This document shows, one piece after another, positions 1 through 8,383 of a stretch of 64,000 nt of DNA. The notes beneath the pieces are model-generated. The model was not told where the DNA came from. It did no database searches and saw only the letters and a list, made by a program, of their open reading frames with translations. A program made the position numbers and the translations under genes. Positions within the stretch are counted from its first letter, which is position 1, and every line of letters starts with the position of its first letter. Source of the DNA: Bacteroidota bacterium (GTDB lineage: Bacteria; Bacteroidota; Bacteroidia; Cytophagales; Cyclobacteriaceae); assembly GCA_016191555.1 (NCBI GenBank), contig JACPVX010000029.1, positions 124,001-188,000 of the forward strand. The letters are read 5' to 3'.

Positions 1-1
1 A

Positions 2-2341
2 AACCTGAAGAGTTTGATCAGCGATCCTTCTATTTTCAAAATTCCAGTTAACGATTTTAAGAATAAGTACTCCGAAGTAAAATACTACAACGAAATCTTT
101 TCCCTAGATACCAAAGGGAACACCCTACAAGTAATTATTGGAGATGAAAAATTGGATGATATCTTCAAAGTATGTCCGTATAATCTGAGCAAGCGCGACT
201 ATTTTCAAAACATCCGATCGGCACAAGCAAATAAGGAAACCATCGATTATAGTTTAGTTTCGATTAATTCTTTTTCGAGCGGCAGCAGTGAAGCGGCATT
301 AAGTATAGATTGGAAGAACGACACCATTCGTGTAGTCACTGCCAGCATTCCTGCGATCATTCGATCGGTAATACCGGCACCCTATCAGTTTGCAGTGCTC
401 GATAAAACCGGTGACGTCAAATTTCATTCAGACTGGAAGGAACTACAATTCGAAAATTTTGTCAGCGAGTGTGACAACAATCAGCAACTGCAAGCCATGA
501 TTCAAAATGGCATTACCGGAGAAGTTGACTTTTCCTATCTCATCAACGATTGCCAAGGCTATGGCACCCCGCTGGTGAAAGATTGGTACCTGATGGTTTA
601 CTACGAAAAACAAACCTTGCGCAATCTGGCCGCTGAAGTTTTTGGTCTGTGCATCATTACCATTTTAATTATCGCTCTCTTGCTGTGGCTCATTCAATTT
701 GCGCTGGCACAAGATCGTTACCATGTAGGCCTGATAAAAACACAAAGTTTCTTTTACCATTGGCTGAACCCCAATTCATCCTCCATCCGCAAATGGATGG
801 CCTTAACGTTTTTTAATCTTTACCTATTCACTTGCCAAACCATCTGGTCCTTCTTATTTAACTCGCTCATAGCTTCGATCTTCTTTATTTTTCTTTCCAT
901 CCTCGCTTTCTATGTGATTGGGTATGGCTGTCTGAATGAAATCAATAAGAAGAATATCTTTTCCTCGCGCACCATGTGGTGGCTGGTGTTGCTCTCCCTC
1001 TCGGTACTGATTGCGCTGCTGGCCGCAGGATGGATACTTCAAAGCTTCCGGTTAGTCATTTTCCTTGCGCTCTTTTTGAGCGGGCTAGCCATATGCGCCC
1101 GACTCTTTCAAAAGTGGCAGTGGACACTTTTTAAATCGTGGAAGCCGTATCTTGGATTTCGCGCGTTCCTCGCTTCGTCTTTGCTGGTGATGGCGGTGGG
1201 GCCATCGTGGACGTTCTTAACGGACCACTATTATTTTGCGTCACTATCGTATCAATACAGCTCCGTGCTGCACGATGTAAAGAAAACCCAAGCGTATACT
1301 TCGCACCATCATACTGTTGAAAATTATGCGGGTGTAACAAGTCCACCATCTGTCTCAGAATTTGAATACAAAACACAAGATCAGCCCGACATCGATCTTT
1401 ATAAATACCTGCAAGAGTTTAAGTCGAGCGCTGAGTCACTTGACTCCTATAGCTTTAATCGCGTACTGAATGCAGAGCCTTATCAAATAGGTCACACCGA
1501 TAAGGATATCATCGCGCAAACTAAATCGGGAAAGCCATTAATCCAATTGGAAAAGCCCTTACATAAAATTGCGGTAAAACATAATTGGATGGCCGTGATG
1601 GTAACTTTACTCGCCATTCTTACTGGTGTGCTCATCTGGCAATCGCTGGGCATCTTGCCGCACAAAATATTTTATTCTCCGGTCGTTGATCTGTGGGCCG
1701 CCTATCCTGCCAAAAAAGGAAAGAAAAATTTCATTGAACAAGAACTTGAAAATGATGACGATGTCCGTCACCCTTTGTTTAACCTCGATGAAGAAGTAAA
1801 AAAAGAATGGAAAGATCAGGCAAAGGCAGAATATGATACACCCGGCTTAAGTCGCAAGGAAAAAATTGCCGTGCAAGAAAAATACCTACTGCAATTAGAA
1901 TCGAAAGCACAGGAGCAGTACAAAAAGGCGCTCAACGGTTGCAGTGAAGAGGAGAAATACTTTCTGTTCGATCTGGCTTCTGACGGAGTTACCAACTTCG
2001 CCAATGAACCCATTATTGGCTCTTTGGCTGGCAAGAAATTAATCCGGCTGACGCCTGCACTTGAGATTGTCAACCGCAGCTTTGCGCAGTATGTATTGAA
2101 TAATATAACAGCCGAAGAGATTACCAAGTGGGAAGAAAAAGAAGATAGCCAGGGCAACTGGAACAATCTCAAGCTGATCCTCGTCATCGTGATCAGTGTG
2201 GCCTTCGTATTTCTCTCATTCACCATTGAAGGATTTATGGGTCGCGTGAGTGCACTGCTCGCACCGCTGGGATTGATTCTGCCAAAAGTAGTAAGCCTCA
2301 TTTCAAATTATTCCAGTTTGCCTAAACAAGCGATTAAATAA
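2..2341 (+). CDS. Polytopic membrane protein with sensor-like extracytoplasmic domain, 5' partial
   Basis: The frame is open to the first base of the window, so the true start lies upstream; a TTG at 14 is the first possible initiator inside but leaves the long soluble N-terminal part without an export signal, so I treat the gene as truncated. Counting from that TTG, residues 1-205 are soluble and look like an extracytoplasmic sensor domain of the Cache/PAS kind (inference). About eight hydrophobic helices follow: one near 206-232, five between 262 and 405, one near 530-553 and one near 728-748. A charged region at 575-725, probably cytoplasmic, contains EEEKYFLFDLA and NRSFAQYVL, which I have seen in unassigned Bacteroidota proteins. 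No kinase, cyclase or chemotaxis output domain is visible. It opens a same-strand cluster of about eleven genes. Function unknown. Confidence 0.75.
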   Translation, partial: NLKSLISDPSIFKIPVNDFKNKYSEVKYYNEIFSLDTKGNTLQVIIGDEKLDDIFKVCPYNLSKRDYFQNIRSAQANKETIDYSLVSINSFSSGSSEAALSIDWKNDTIRVVTASIPAIIRSVIPAPYQFAVLDKTGDVKFHSDWKELQFENFVSECDNNQQLQAMIQNGITGEVDFSYLINDCQGYGTPLVKDWYLMVYYEKQTLRNLAAEVFGLCIITILIIALLLWLIQFALAQDRYHVGLIKTQSFFYHWLNPNSSSIRKWMALTFFNLYLFTCQTIWSFLFNSLIASIFFIFLSILAFYVIGYGCLNEINKKNIFSSRTMWWLVLLSLSVLIALLAAGWILQSFRLVIFLALFLSGLAICARLFQKWQWTLFKSWKPYLGFRAFLASSLLVMAVGPSWTFLTDHYYFASLSYQYSSVLHDVKKTQAYTSHHHTVENYAGVTSPPSVSEFEYKTQDQPDIDLYKYLQEFKSSAESLDSYSFNRVLNAEPYQIGHTDKDIIAQTKSGKPLIQLEKPLHKIAVKHNWMAVMVTLLAILTGVLIWQSLGILPHKIFYSPVVDLWAAYPAKKGKKNFIEQELENDDDVRHPLFNLDEEVKKEWKDQAKAEYDTPGLSRKEKIAVQEKYLLQLESKAQEQYKKALNGCSEEEKYFLFDLASDGVTNFANEPIIGSLAGKKLIRLTPALEIVNRSFAQYVLNNITAEEITKWEEKEDSQGNWNNLKLILVIVISVAFVFLSFTIEGFMGRVSALLAPLGLILPKVVSLISNYSSLPKQAIK

Positions 2342-2374
2342 AGCACACGGATAAAATTAGAATTTGAAAAACAT

Positions 2375-2413
2375 AACCGGAGCAAGCTGAAAATCCGAAG
2401 AAGAGTAAGCAAC
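2375..2413 (+). repeat. Intergenic leader element, copy 1
   Basis: First of three related ~35-nt elements, each ending 10-15 nt before a start codon. The shared core is CGGA, 11-12 nt, TCCG, then GAAGAGTA. The CGGA and TCCG arms could pair into a small hairpin. Other copies are at 3461-3495 and 8339-8373. Confidence 0.7.
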
Positions 2414-2427
2414 AGAAAATACCAATT

Positions 2428-3033
2428 ATGGCCATACCTAAAGCAAAGAATTTCTACATAGGAGGATTGCTCTATGTATTGATTTTTGGAGGTGCCGGGG
2501 CAGGAGTGGTGGATCGCGACAGTGATTCCAAATGTAGTGGAAATGAACGATGGATTATTAAAATCGCCAGCGATGAAGCCGCTGAAGAAATCATTCGCAA
2601 ACCAACTGTTATCACACTCGAAGAGCTTATTCAAATCAATACCGAAGACATCCCGAAAGGCAATGTGCGGGGTGAAGAAGAGAAAGTAACCTACACGCTA
2701 AAGAATGTGCTCATCACACATGCCATTCTGGAAAGTGACAACGACATTCATCTGGTCATTGAAGATGGGCAAAAGCACACCATCATTGCCGAAATTCCAG
2801 ACATGAGTTGCAAAGACAATGCGAAATCCATTTTCGGGAAGGAGATCAGCAATGCCCGAAAGACATTCATCCGATATCAAGATACCTACGATCAATATCT
2901 CTTCAATATCACCGGAGTGTTCTTCAGAGACAAGCCGCACGGACAAACCGGCAAGGCTCCCAACAATGCCGAATTACATCCGGTCATCAAGCTAGAGAAA
3001 GTAAAAAAAATAAACCTTACCACTAAACGCTGA
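2428..3033 (+). CDS. Membrane-anchored protein with HGQTG and ELHPV motifs, function unknown
   Basis: The protein is 201 residues. An N-terminal hydrophobic segment at about 9-30 serves as an anchor or uncleaved signal. The rest carries motifs of a widespread uncharacterised family that I recognise by pattern: an ERW...K..SD stretch near 40-50, DIHLVI followed by IAEIPD and a Cys near 105-130, and HGQTG.APN..ELHPVI near 172-190. The pattern of short strands and the terminal ELHPVI suggests an OB-like beta fold, which is inference. The start ATG follows leader element copy 1 and lies 86 nt after the previous gene. The next gene begins 6 nt after its stop, so the two are probably co-transcribed. 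No catalytic role can be assigned. Confidence 0.75.
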   Translation: MAIPKAKNFYIGGLLYVLIFGGAGAGVVDRDSDSKCSGNERWIIKIASDEAAEEIIRKPTVITLEELIQINTEDIPKGNVRGEEEKVTYTLKNVLITHAILESDNDIHLVIEDGQKHTIIAEIPDMSCKDNAKSIFGKEISNARKTFIRYQDTYDQYLFNITGVFFRDKPHGQTGKAPNNAELHPVIKLEKVKKINLTTKR

Positions 3034-3039
3034 ACCGTT

Positions 3040-3441
3040 ATGAAAAACCTACTCGAAAATTTTGGCCGGGTGTTGATTGCCATTGGCGCTATCGGCTTTG
3101 TTGTTTCCGGCATCCTTAGCTTCACCGACTATTCTGGTCTTGACGAGGGAGCGATGCCTGCCGCTTCGTTCTTCTTAATTCTCGTGGGCATGACTTTTAT
3201 TTTTCCGACACTCTTACAAGAAGCCAACGGTGGTGTAAGCACCATGCGCGTAGTGGTGTTTGCGGTAGTGATGGTGTTCTCCATCATTCACTTAAAGATC
3301 GGATGGAATGCTGGCAGCTTTAAAGATTTTGAAATCGATAACACCTGGGTTTACATTCTTGGTCTGGCCTTTGGCAGCAAAGTATTTCAAAAGTTTGGCG
3401 AGAGCAATACACCTCCTGCAGATGGAGGCGAGGCTAAATAA
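3040..3441 (+). CDS. Small integral membrane protein, function unknown
   Basis: A 133-residue protein with about four hydrophobic helices (roughly 10-30, 42-60, 66-86 and 100-118), separated by short polar loops, and a short polar C-terminal tail. There is no signal peptide cleavage motif and no recognisable domain. It starts 6 nt after the stop of the preceding anchored protein, which suggests one transcript. I know no named family for it. Confidence 0.7.
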   Translation: MKNLLENFGRVLIAIGAIGFVVSGILSFTDYSGLDEGAMPAASFFLILVGMTFIFPTLLQEANGGVSTMRVVVFAVVMVFSIIHLKIGWNAGSFKDFEIDNTWVYILGLAFGSKVFQKFGESNTPPADGGEAK

Positions 3442-3460
3442 CAAGCGGACAATAAAATCA

Positions 3461-3495
3461 AAACGGAGCAACCGAAAATCCGAGGAAGAGTAGGT
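3461..3495 (+). repeat. Intergenic leader element, copy 2
   Basis: Second copy of the CGGA...TCCG...GAAGAGTA element, ending about 15 nt before the ATG at 3510. The spacer between the arms is 11 nt, one shorter than in copies 1 and 3. Confidence 0.7.
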
Positions 3496-3509
3496 ACATT
3501 TTTAAAAAT

Positions 3510-4271
3510 ATGAGTAAAATACCATACCAGATTTTGACTATTGTTTGCTTGAGCATGATGGTGCTGGAAAGTTTGGGACAAAAGCAAGATACTACGAGAG
3601 TGCCCAAACTAAATTTCTTTGGAAGTGGTAATATCCAAAAATCACTAGACAGTGGGGAAAAACTTCCAGCAAGCACTGGCTTAGGAGTTAATTACACCCA
3701 TTGGTTTGATACTACAAAAACCAAGTTTCTTTTTGACAAATTGGAAATCGATGTATCGATTAACGTAGCTGCCACAGTAGATACAATAAGAGCTAAGTAC
3801 GATAACGGGATTGTTACAAACTCAAGTTCATTTGGCTCATCCATATTGACGCCTCTTAATTCAGGGCAAGCCGTTAAAATCGGTTTGCGGCTAAACTTTA
3901 AAAAATCACTTGTTGGAAAAATTCTGATTGATGGAATTAAAGTCAAATACATTGGTTCTAATCGAAATTGGCAAGTTGAAAACAATGGGAGTTCTAAAAT
4001 AGTATTAGGAACAAATAACTATTTCAGGATCGGTCTATTCCAAGAATTTCTTCCGAAATACTTACTGGATGAATACTCCATCAACTTGGGACTATACCTT
4101 GCTCATAACTCGATTAAGGGAGACATTGGGCAACAAGCCAATGACTTGGTGCGAACTCAAGTGCTTGGTACCAACATTAAAAATTTTGTAGGACCTGAAG
4201 TAGCCTTAGAAGTAAGGCTGTTAAATCTACGTGCTGAATTTGGATACTCTTGGCTTGGGTCGGATGCTTAG
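3510..4271 (+). CDS. Exported beta-barrel-like protein, ended by an in-frame TAG
   Basis: 253 residues up to TAG at 4269-4271. An N-terminal signal peptide (MSKIPYQILTIV... ending near LGQ, about residue 24) is clear. The mature part alternates polar and hydrophobic residues in short runs (for example VGPEVALEVRLLNLRAEFGYSW), typical of outer-membrane strands. The frame stays open after the TAG for another 31 codons to TAA at 4365-4367, and that extension also reads like barrel strands (see the next entry). So this is either a recent nonsense allele, a sequencing error or a readthrough product. It sits directly before a lipase-like gene in the same cluster. Function unknown. Confidence 0.7.
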   Translation: MSKIPYQILTIVCLSMMVLESLGQKQDTTRVPKLNFFGSGNIQKSLDSGEKLPASTGLGVNYTHWFDTTKTKFLFDKLEIDVSINVAATVDTIRAKYDNGIVTNSSSFGSSILTPLNSGQAVKIGLRLNFKKSLVGKILIDGIKVKYIGSNRNWQVENNGSSKIVLGTNNYFRIGLFQEFLPKYLLDEYSINLGLYLAHNSIKGDIGQQANDLVRTQVLGTNIKNFVGPEVALEVRLLNLRAEFGYSWLGSDA

Positions 4272-4367
4272 GTTCCCGGCTTAACGGGTGGAAGGCTTAT
4301 GACAACCATATCATTCGTGGGCGGGTTTGGTCTCATGCTCGATAAAGAAAAAAAGAAAAACAAATAA
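4272..4367 (+). pseudogene. In-frame 3' extension of the preceding barrel gene, separated by a single TAG
   Basis: Directly after the TAG, in the same phase, 31 sense codons encode VPGLTGGRLMTTISFVGGFG followed by LMLDKEKKKNK and TAA. Alternating hydrophobic strands capped by a charged tail fit the missing C-terminal strands of an outer-membrane barrel. With it the gene would end 4 nt before the next ATG (4372), matching the tight spacing elsewhere in the cluster; without it there is a 100-nt gap. One base change (for example TGG or CAG to TAG) would explain the stop. Confidence 0.55.
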
Positions 4368-4371
4368 AACC

Positions 4372-5688
4372 ATGAATCAAACATTCGAAGCCAATTCAGA
4401 AGAGACCCTCCGCAAAAAAAGTCTGACCGATGACATCCGATGGGTAGAAAACGATACAGCCATATTAGTAATTCACGGCATCGGTAATCAATTACCGTTA
4501 GAAACCCTCGATCAATTCGGAAGGGGCATTATTAAAACATATAAAAAGAATTTTCAGGACGAGATTAGCATAAGCCATCAGCTAATTGATAAATCCGATA
4601 ATCGCGGAGGTGTTTGGTTCGATAACATTTTAAGAATCTCCAAAAAGGGTAGCGAACACACCATCGATATTTATGAATACTATTGGGCAAATTATTCAGA
4701 AGACAAAGCCACTTGGCGCGATATCAATTCATGGATACAAGGTGTTGTAAGCGGAGCAAAAAGCTTTTACAAACGCAATGCACAACTTGGCTATCAATAC
4801 AAAGATAAAAGTCCATTTTTCGACTCGAAAACCGGGGCCTTTAATGCCGGCACCTACAATTTTTTTATCTCCGTTGCCTCGAAGATCATTTTAGCGTTGG
4901 ATGCCCTCATCCGAGGATTTATCTGGCTAATATCTAGAATTCCATTTCTAGGAGGCTTCGCCGAGTCTTTGTTACAAAGCTATGCCGACAATGCCATCCA
5001 AGGTTTAACCAATGTAATTGGAGATGTGGTGGTTTACAACGTCTCCGATCCTAAGTCTAAATTCTACACAGTAAAGAAAAAAATACAGGAAGGAGCCGTT
5101 CACTCTCTGCGGTTTCTGATCGAACGTAACAAAGTCGATCAAACTTTCTACCCTACTGTACTAGTGGCTGGACACTCACTGGGTAGTCAGGTAGCCTATG
5201 ATGCAATCAATCGCATCAATCTTCTGATCAATCAGAATCAAATAAAAGGGTATGATAAAGAAGGCATCAACGATAAAACGAAGGTTCACATCTCAAATCA
5301 GTTGAAGGGGTTCATTACCTTCGGTTGTCCACTGGACAAGATCATCTTCTTCTTGCGGGAAAATGTGCCAGACGATCAATACATCCGACAACAGTTTCTG
5401 GATCATTTCAACGGTTTCAAACAGCGCGACATCAATTTCACCAACAACCCAAGCGCCAATCAAAATTACATCAAAGCCAATAGTGGACTAAAACGGCATC
5501 TGGAAGATATTCCATGGAGAAATTATTATGACGGACACGATTACGTGAGTGGAGGATTGGACTATTACCGCGGTCTTACCAATATCGATTGCCAGTTTCA
5601 ATCCGGAAAATTTGGTTTTACACACAGTCACTACTGGGATTGCGAAGAGTTTTATCAAGACATCATCATCCATTTTTTAAAGCAGTAG
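4372..5688 (+). CDS. Alpha/beta-hydrolase, lipase/esterase-like
   Basis: 438 residues from ATG 4372; a TTG at 4327 in the same frame only adds a basic tail overlapping the upstream gene and is rejected. The nucleophile elbow GHSLGS is intact (Ser about 269) and the oxyanion strand ILVIHGIGN lies near 31-39, as in lipases and esterases of the alpha/beta-hydrolase fold. A hydrophobic stretch at about 162-196 could be a membrane association segment or lid. Asp/His partners are probably in the last third; GFTHSHYW near 420 offers a candidate His. No signal peptide, so the enzyme is likely cytoplasmic or on the inner membrane face. Substrate unknown. The next gene begins 4 nt downstream. Confidence 0.75.
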   Translation: MNQTFEANSEETLRKKSLTDDIRWVENDTAILVIHGIGNQLPLETLDQFGRGIIKTYKKNFQDEISISHQLIDKSDNRGGVWFDNILRISKKGSEHTIDIYEYYWANYSEDKATWRDINSWIQGVVSGAKSFYKRNAQLGYQYKDKSPFFDSKTGAFNAGTYNFFISVASKIILALDALIRGFIWLISRIPFLGGFAESLLQSYADNAIQGLTNVIGDVVVYNVSDPKSKFYTVKKKIQEGAVHSLRFLIERNKVDQTFYPTVLVAGHSLGSQVAYDAINRINLLINQNQIKGYDKEGINDKTKVHISNQLKGFITFGCPLDKIIFFLRENVPDDQYIRQQFLDHFNGFKQRDINFTNNPSANQNYIKANSGLKRHLEDIPWRNYYDGHDYVSGGLDYYRGLTNIDCQFQSGKFGFTHSHYWDCEEFYQDIIIHFLKQ

Positions 5689-5692
5689 TAAT

Positions 5693-6364
5693 ATGGAAAA
5701 CACGAATACAAATCAACCCACAGAAAACATACAAGTGAATCCGATCAAATTTCCAACGGATTTTAATCCAACCGACAACGAATCAAAACTGGCTGAGCTC
5801 TTTCGTAATGAATTACTCGCCAAACAAATCAATGACACAACATCTATTGCATCACGCAGTATACGATGGGCAGCATTCATTATCATAATTTCATTGGCAG
5901 CAATGGTAGCGATGGCTTTTGTGTCCAGGAAATCTGAAATGCCACCCGCTCAAGAATATTTCTGTTGCAATAATAAGCTCACATATACCGGAGGTTTTTC
6001 AATGTATGATTACAGTATCTATGGTTTTATTGCCTTGTCCATTTTTGGGGTAGGCATCGGATGGGTATTAGTACAGAATTATGTTTCAGCCACTAAGAAA
6101 GTAGCCTCCTTGATCGATCAATACGAAATGACTCGAAGCCTTCAGGTAGCATGGGAGATGTCAAAAGGACTTGCGGATTGGTCTGAAAGCGTTCCCAAAA
6201 GTGAGGTTATCGATCAAAAGACAACAGAAATCGATAGTAAATCTCCGGATAGCAGCAAAGTCGTAGACGGGAAAACAGTCAACAAAGGTGTAGAGTACAC
6301 TTACCCCCGGCAGCGCGCACAACAACAAATAATAGAAACCATTCTATCAAAAATAGGTAGGTGA
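5693..6364 (+). CDS. Two-helix membrane protein, function unknown
   Basis: 223 residues. A polar N-terminal arm of about 55 residues is followed by a helix near 60-78, a short extracytoplasmic loop with a CC pair, a second helix near 108-130, and a long polar C-terminal tail. No family recognised. It is spaced 4 nt from the lipase-like gene and is probably translated from the same message. It could anchor or assist that enzyme, but this is only inferred from position. Confidence 0.7.
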   Translation: MENTNTNQPTENIQVNPIKFPTDFNPTDNESKLAELFRNELLAKQINDTTSIASRSIRWAAFIIIISLAAMVAMAFVSRKSEMPPAQEYFCCNNKLTYTGGFSMYDYSIYGFIALSIFGVGIGWVLVQNYVSATKKVASLIDQYEMTRSLQVAWEMSKGLADWSESVPKSEVIDQKTTEIDSKSPDSSKVVDGKTVNKGVEYTYPRQRAQQQIIETILSKIGR

Positions 6365-6400
6365 GAAATCATCCCATGCCACATTTAACGAAAAGTCATC

Positions 6401-6736
6401 ATGAAAATATTTTTTATCATCCTCTCACTCATCTTCCTTCAATCCTGCTACTCCGTGCGTATTACGTGCAAAGATTGCATCCCGGAAAAATCAGCTACGA
6501 TGCAAGGCGATGGCTTTTACCGCGACAAAAAAGCAACCACACTTAAAGTCACGCAAAAGTTGAGCTTCACCGAGACCACCCGTTCGCAATACGTACTGGA
6601 CTCGGCTGCATGTCCCAATGGGTTCTACTCCATTGAGTATAAAACTACTTTAGGTCACGTCTTCTTGAGTGGCATCACCTTCGGGCGTATCCGAAAAGTA
6701 AGGGTCATCTACATCTGTCAAAAGGAAACCAATTAA
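6401..6736 (+). CDS. Small lipoprotein, Bor-like
   Basis: 111 residues with a lipoprotein signal: hydrophobic stretch then LQSC, Cys near residue 16. The mature part ends with a CPNGFYSIEYKTTLG stretch, a hydrophobic GITFGRIRKVRVIY strand and a final Cys, a layout that recalls the Bor lipoprotein family (Bor of phage lambda is a serum-resistance lipoprotein), though the match is by eye. Probably an outer-membrane-anchored periplasmic protein. It lies 4 nt before the FAD oxidase gene. Confidence 0.65.
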   Translation: MKIFFIILSLIFLQSCYSVRITCKDCIPEKSATMQGDGFYRDKKATTLKVTQKLSFTETTRSQYVLDSAACPNGFYSIEYKTTLGHVFLSGITFGRIRKVRVIYICQKETN

Positions 6737-6740
6737 CACC

Positions 6741-8324
6741 ATGGCCACCACCAAAACAAATTACATCCAATCGTGGGATACCATTCACCAAAACGGACCC
6801 TTTCCCAGTCAGATTATGTATGAAACTAAGCTGGCAAGAAATATGCCTAGCAAAATTCAGCGATACAATGATGCGAGCACTGAAATCCAACGACTCTTAA
6901 CTGTATGCGTGCAGCAGCAAGTAGGCTTTCGCGCCATGGGCTCAGGCTGGTCGTTGTCTAGCATTGCACACCATCATGAGCGCATGCACAACAATGCCGC
7001 CATGAATATTCATTTGCCCATTCAGTCAAACCAGTTGCATTCCTCCTCCAATTTTCAAAGCGATAATCTTTTTCTTTTTCAAACTGGCACAACACTCAAA
7101 GAAGTTTCTAAGCATCTCACTAATTACGGCAAAGCCATCAAAGCCAGTGGCACTAACAGTGGGCAAACATTGGTAGGAGCTGTTTCCACCGGAGTGCACG
7201 GCTCGGCCATCGATGTGGGTTCGATACAAGATTGTATTGTGGGCATTCACCTCATCACGGGGCCCAACCCAACAGACCAAGTTTACTTAGAGCGGCAAAG
7301 TGAGCCTGCACTAAGTGATTCCTTTGCGGCTTCTATCAACAGCCGTGTAATCCGCAGCGATGCAATGTTCAACGCAGCGGTGGTGGGGCTCGGCTCATTC
7401 GGATTTGTAATGGGCTTGGTGCTGGAAGCGGAAGACATCTACTTGCTGAAAAGATATGTGCGAAAGATAAAAAGAGCCGATGCACTCGAGCTGGCAACCA
7501 CATTCAATTTTGCTAAATCCAATTTTAAGATACCGGCTGAACTCGAAAATAATGGAGACGGAAAAAGACCGTATCATTATAAATTCTACGTCAACCCTTA
7601 CAATGATCAGGAAGACTTGGTGACGGAAATTATTTACAAGCATCCTTACCAACCCAACTATCCTGATCCGCGACCGGAAGCCGAAAAATTTCTCTTCAAT
7701 GAATTGCCCAGACTCATCGCCAGCATTGCTGCCAAACACAAAGGCTTGATTCCAGCGATCATCAACGCCATGAAGGGAAATATTTTTCCCGAACTCGACA
7801 AGGACACTACCGGCACGATCAGTCAGCTATTTGGCGATGGTGCTGCGCAGGGAAAAGTGTTTGCATGGGCATTTGCCGTGCGGCAGGAAGACACCGTGCA
7901 GGCACTTGAGCTTTTTACATCACTCGTCAAGCGCCTGGGTCCGGTGCCGGGCGCCATCGGTATACGGTTTGTGAAAGCATCGCGCGCCACGTTGGCGTTT
8001 ACACAATTCCCTGTGTCGTGCGTGATTGAAATGGACGGCTTGCAATGGAAAGGAAATGCCAACATGAAAACCATGCAAGAAGTAGAGACAGCCCTTGTAA
8101 AAGAGTTCATGGCAAGTGGCATGGCATTCTCGTGGCACTGGGGGAAAAATGCAGATTGGGGCTATCCCGGTTTGCTTGACTATATGTATAAAAATAAAGC
8201 CGAAGACTGGAAAGAGCAACGCAGGCAGTTGTTGACTCCAATCATGCAAAAAGTATTTTCTAATCGCTTCACGGAAACAGCGGGATTGACAGAGAATGTA
8301 TTGCCTGCCCCTGTGATTGTGTAA
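6741..8324 (+). CDS. FAD-linked oxidase (PCMH-type FAD-binding domain)
   Basis: 527 residues with no signal peptide. The N-terminal half has the features of PCMH-type flavoprotein oxidases such as aldonolactone and sugar-alcohol oxidases: FRAMGSGWSLS near 56-66, LKEVSKHL and the diphosphate-binding stretch SGQTLVGAVSTGVHGSA near 135-151. The C-terminal half has the mixed alpha/beta cap seen in this family, with FSWHWGKNADWGYP near 456-470 as a candidate for the conserved His/Trp substrate region. Expected role is oxidation of an alcohol or lactone with reduction of O2 or another acceptor; the substrate cannot be read from sequence. It sits between a lipoprotein and a large unknown protein in the same cluster. 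Confidence 0.75.
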   Translation: MATTKTNYIQSWDTIHQNGPFPSQIMYETKLARNMPSKIQRYNDASTEIQRLLTVCVQQQVGFRAMGSGWSLSSIAHHHERMHNNAAMNIHLPIQSNQLHSSSNFQSDNLFLFQTGTTLKEVSKHLTNYGKAIKASGTNSGQTLVGAVSTGVHGSAIDVGSIQDCIVGIHLITGPNPTDQVYLERQSEPALSDSFAASINSRVIRSDAMFNAAVVGLGSFGFVMGLVLEAEDIYLLKRYVRKIKRADALELATTFNFAKSNFKIPAELENNGDGKRPYHYKFYVNPYNDQEDLVTEIIYKHPYQPNYPDPRPEAEKFLFNELPRLIASIAAKHKGLIPAIINAMKGNIFPELDKDTTGTISQLFGDGAAQGKVFAWAFAVRQEDTVQALELFTSLVKRLGPVPGAIGIRFVKASRATLAFTQFPVSCVIEMDGLQWKGNANMKTMQEVETALVKEFMASGMAFSWHWGKNADWGYPGLLDYMYKNKAEDWKEQRRQLLTPIMQKVFSNRFTETAGLTENVLPAPVIV

Positions 8325-8338
8325 AATATTCAAGTGGT

Positions 8339-8373
8339 AACGGAGTAAGCCGAAAATCCGCAGAAGAGTAAGC
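8339..8373 (+). repeat. Intergenic leader element, copy 3
   Basis: Third copy of the CGGA...TCCG...GAAGAGTA element. It ends 10 nt before the ATG at 8384, and a GGAG sequence lies between the element and that start codon. Confidence 0.7.
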
Positions 8374-8383
8374 GCTGGAGAAA

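Noticed and set aside
4327..4371. TTG start for the lipase-like gene
   Set aside because: It adds a basic tail inside the neighbouring barrel gene's extension; ATG 4372 is well placed.
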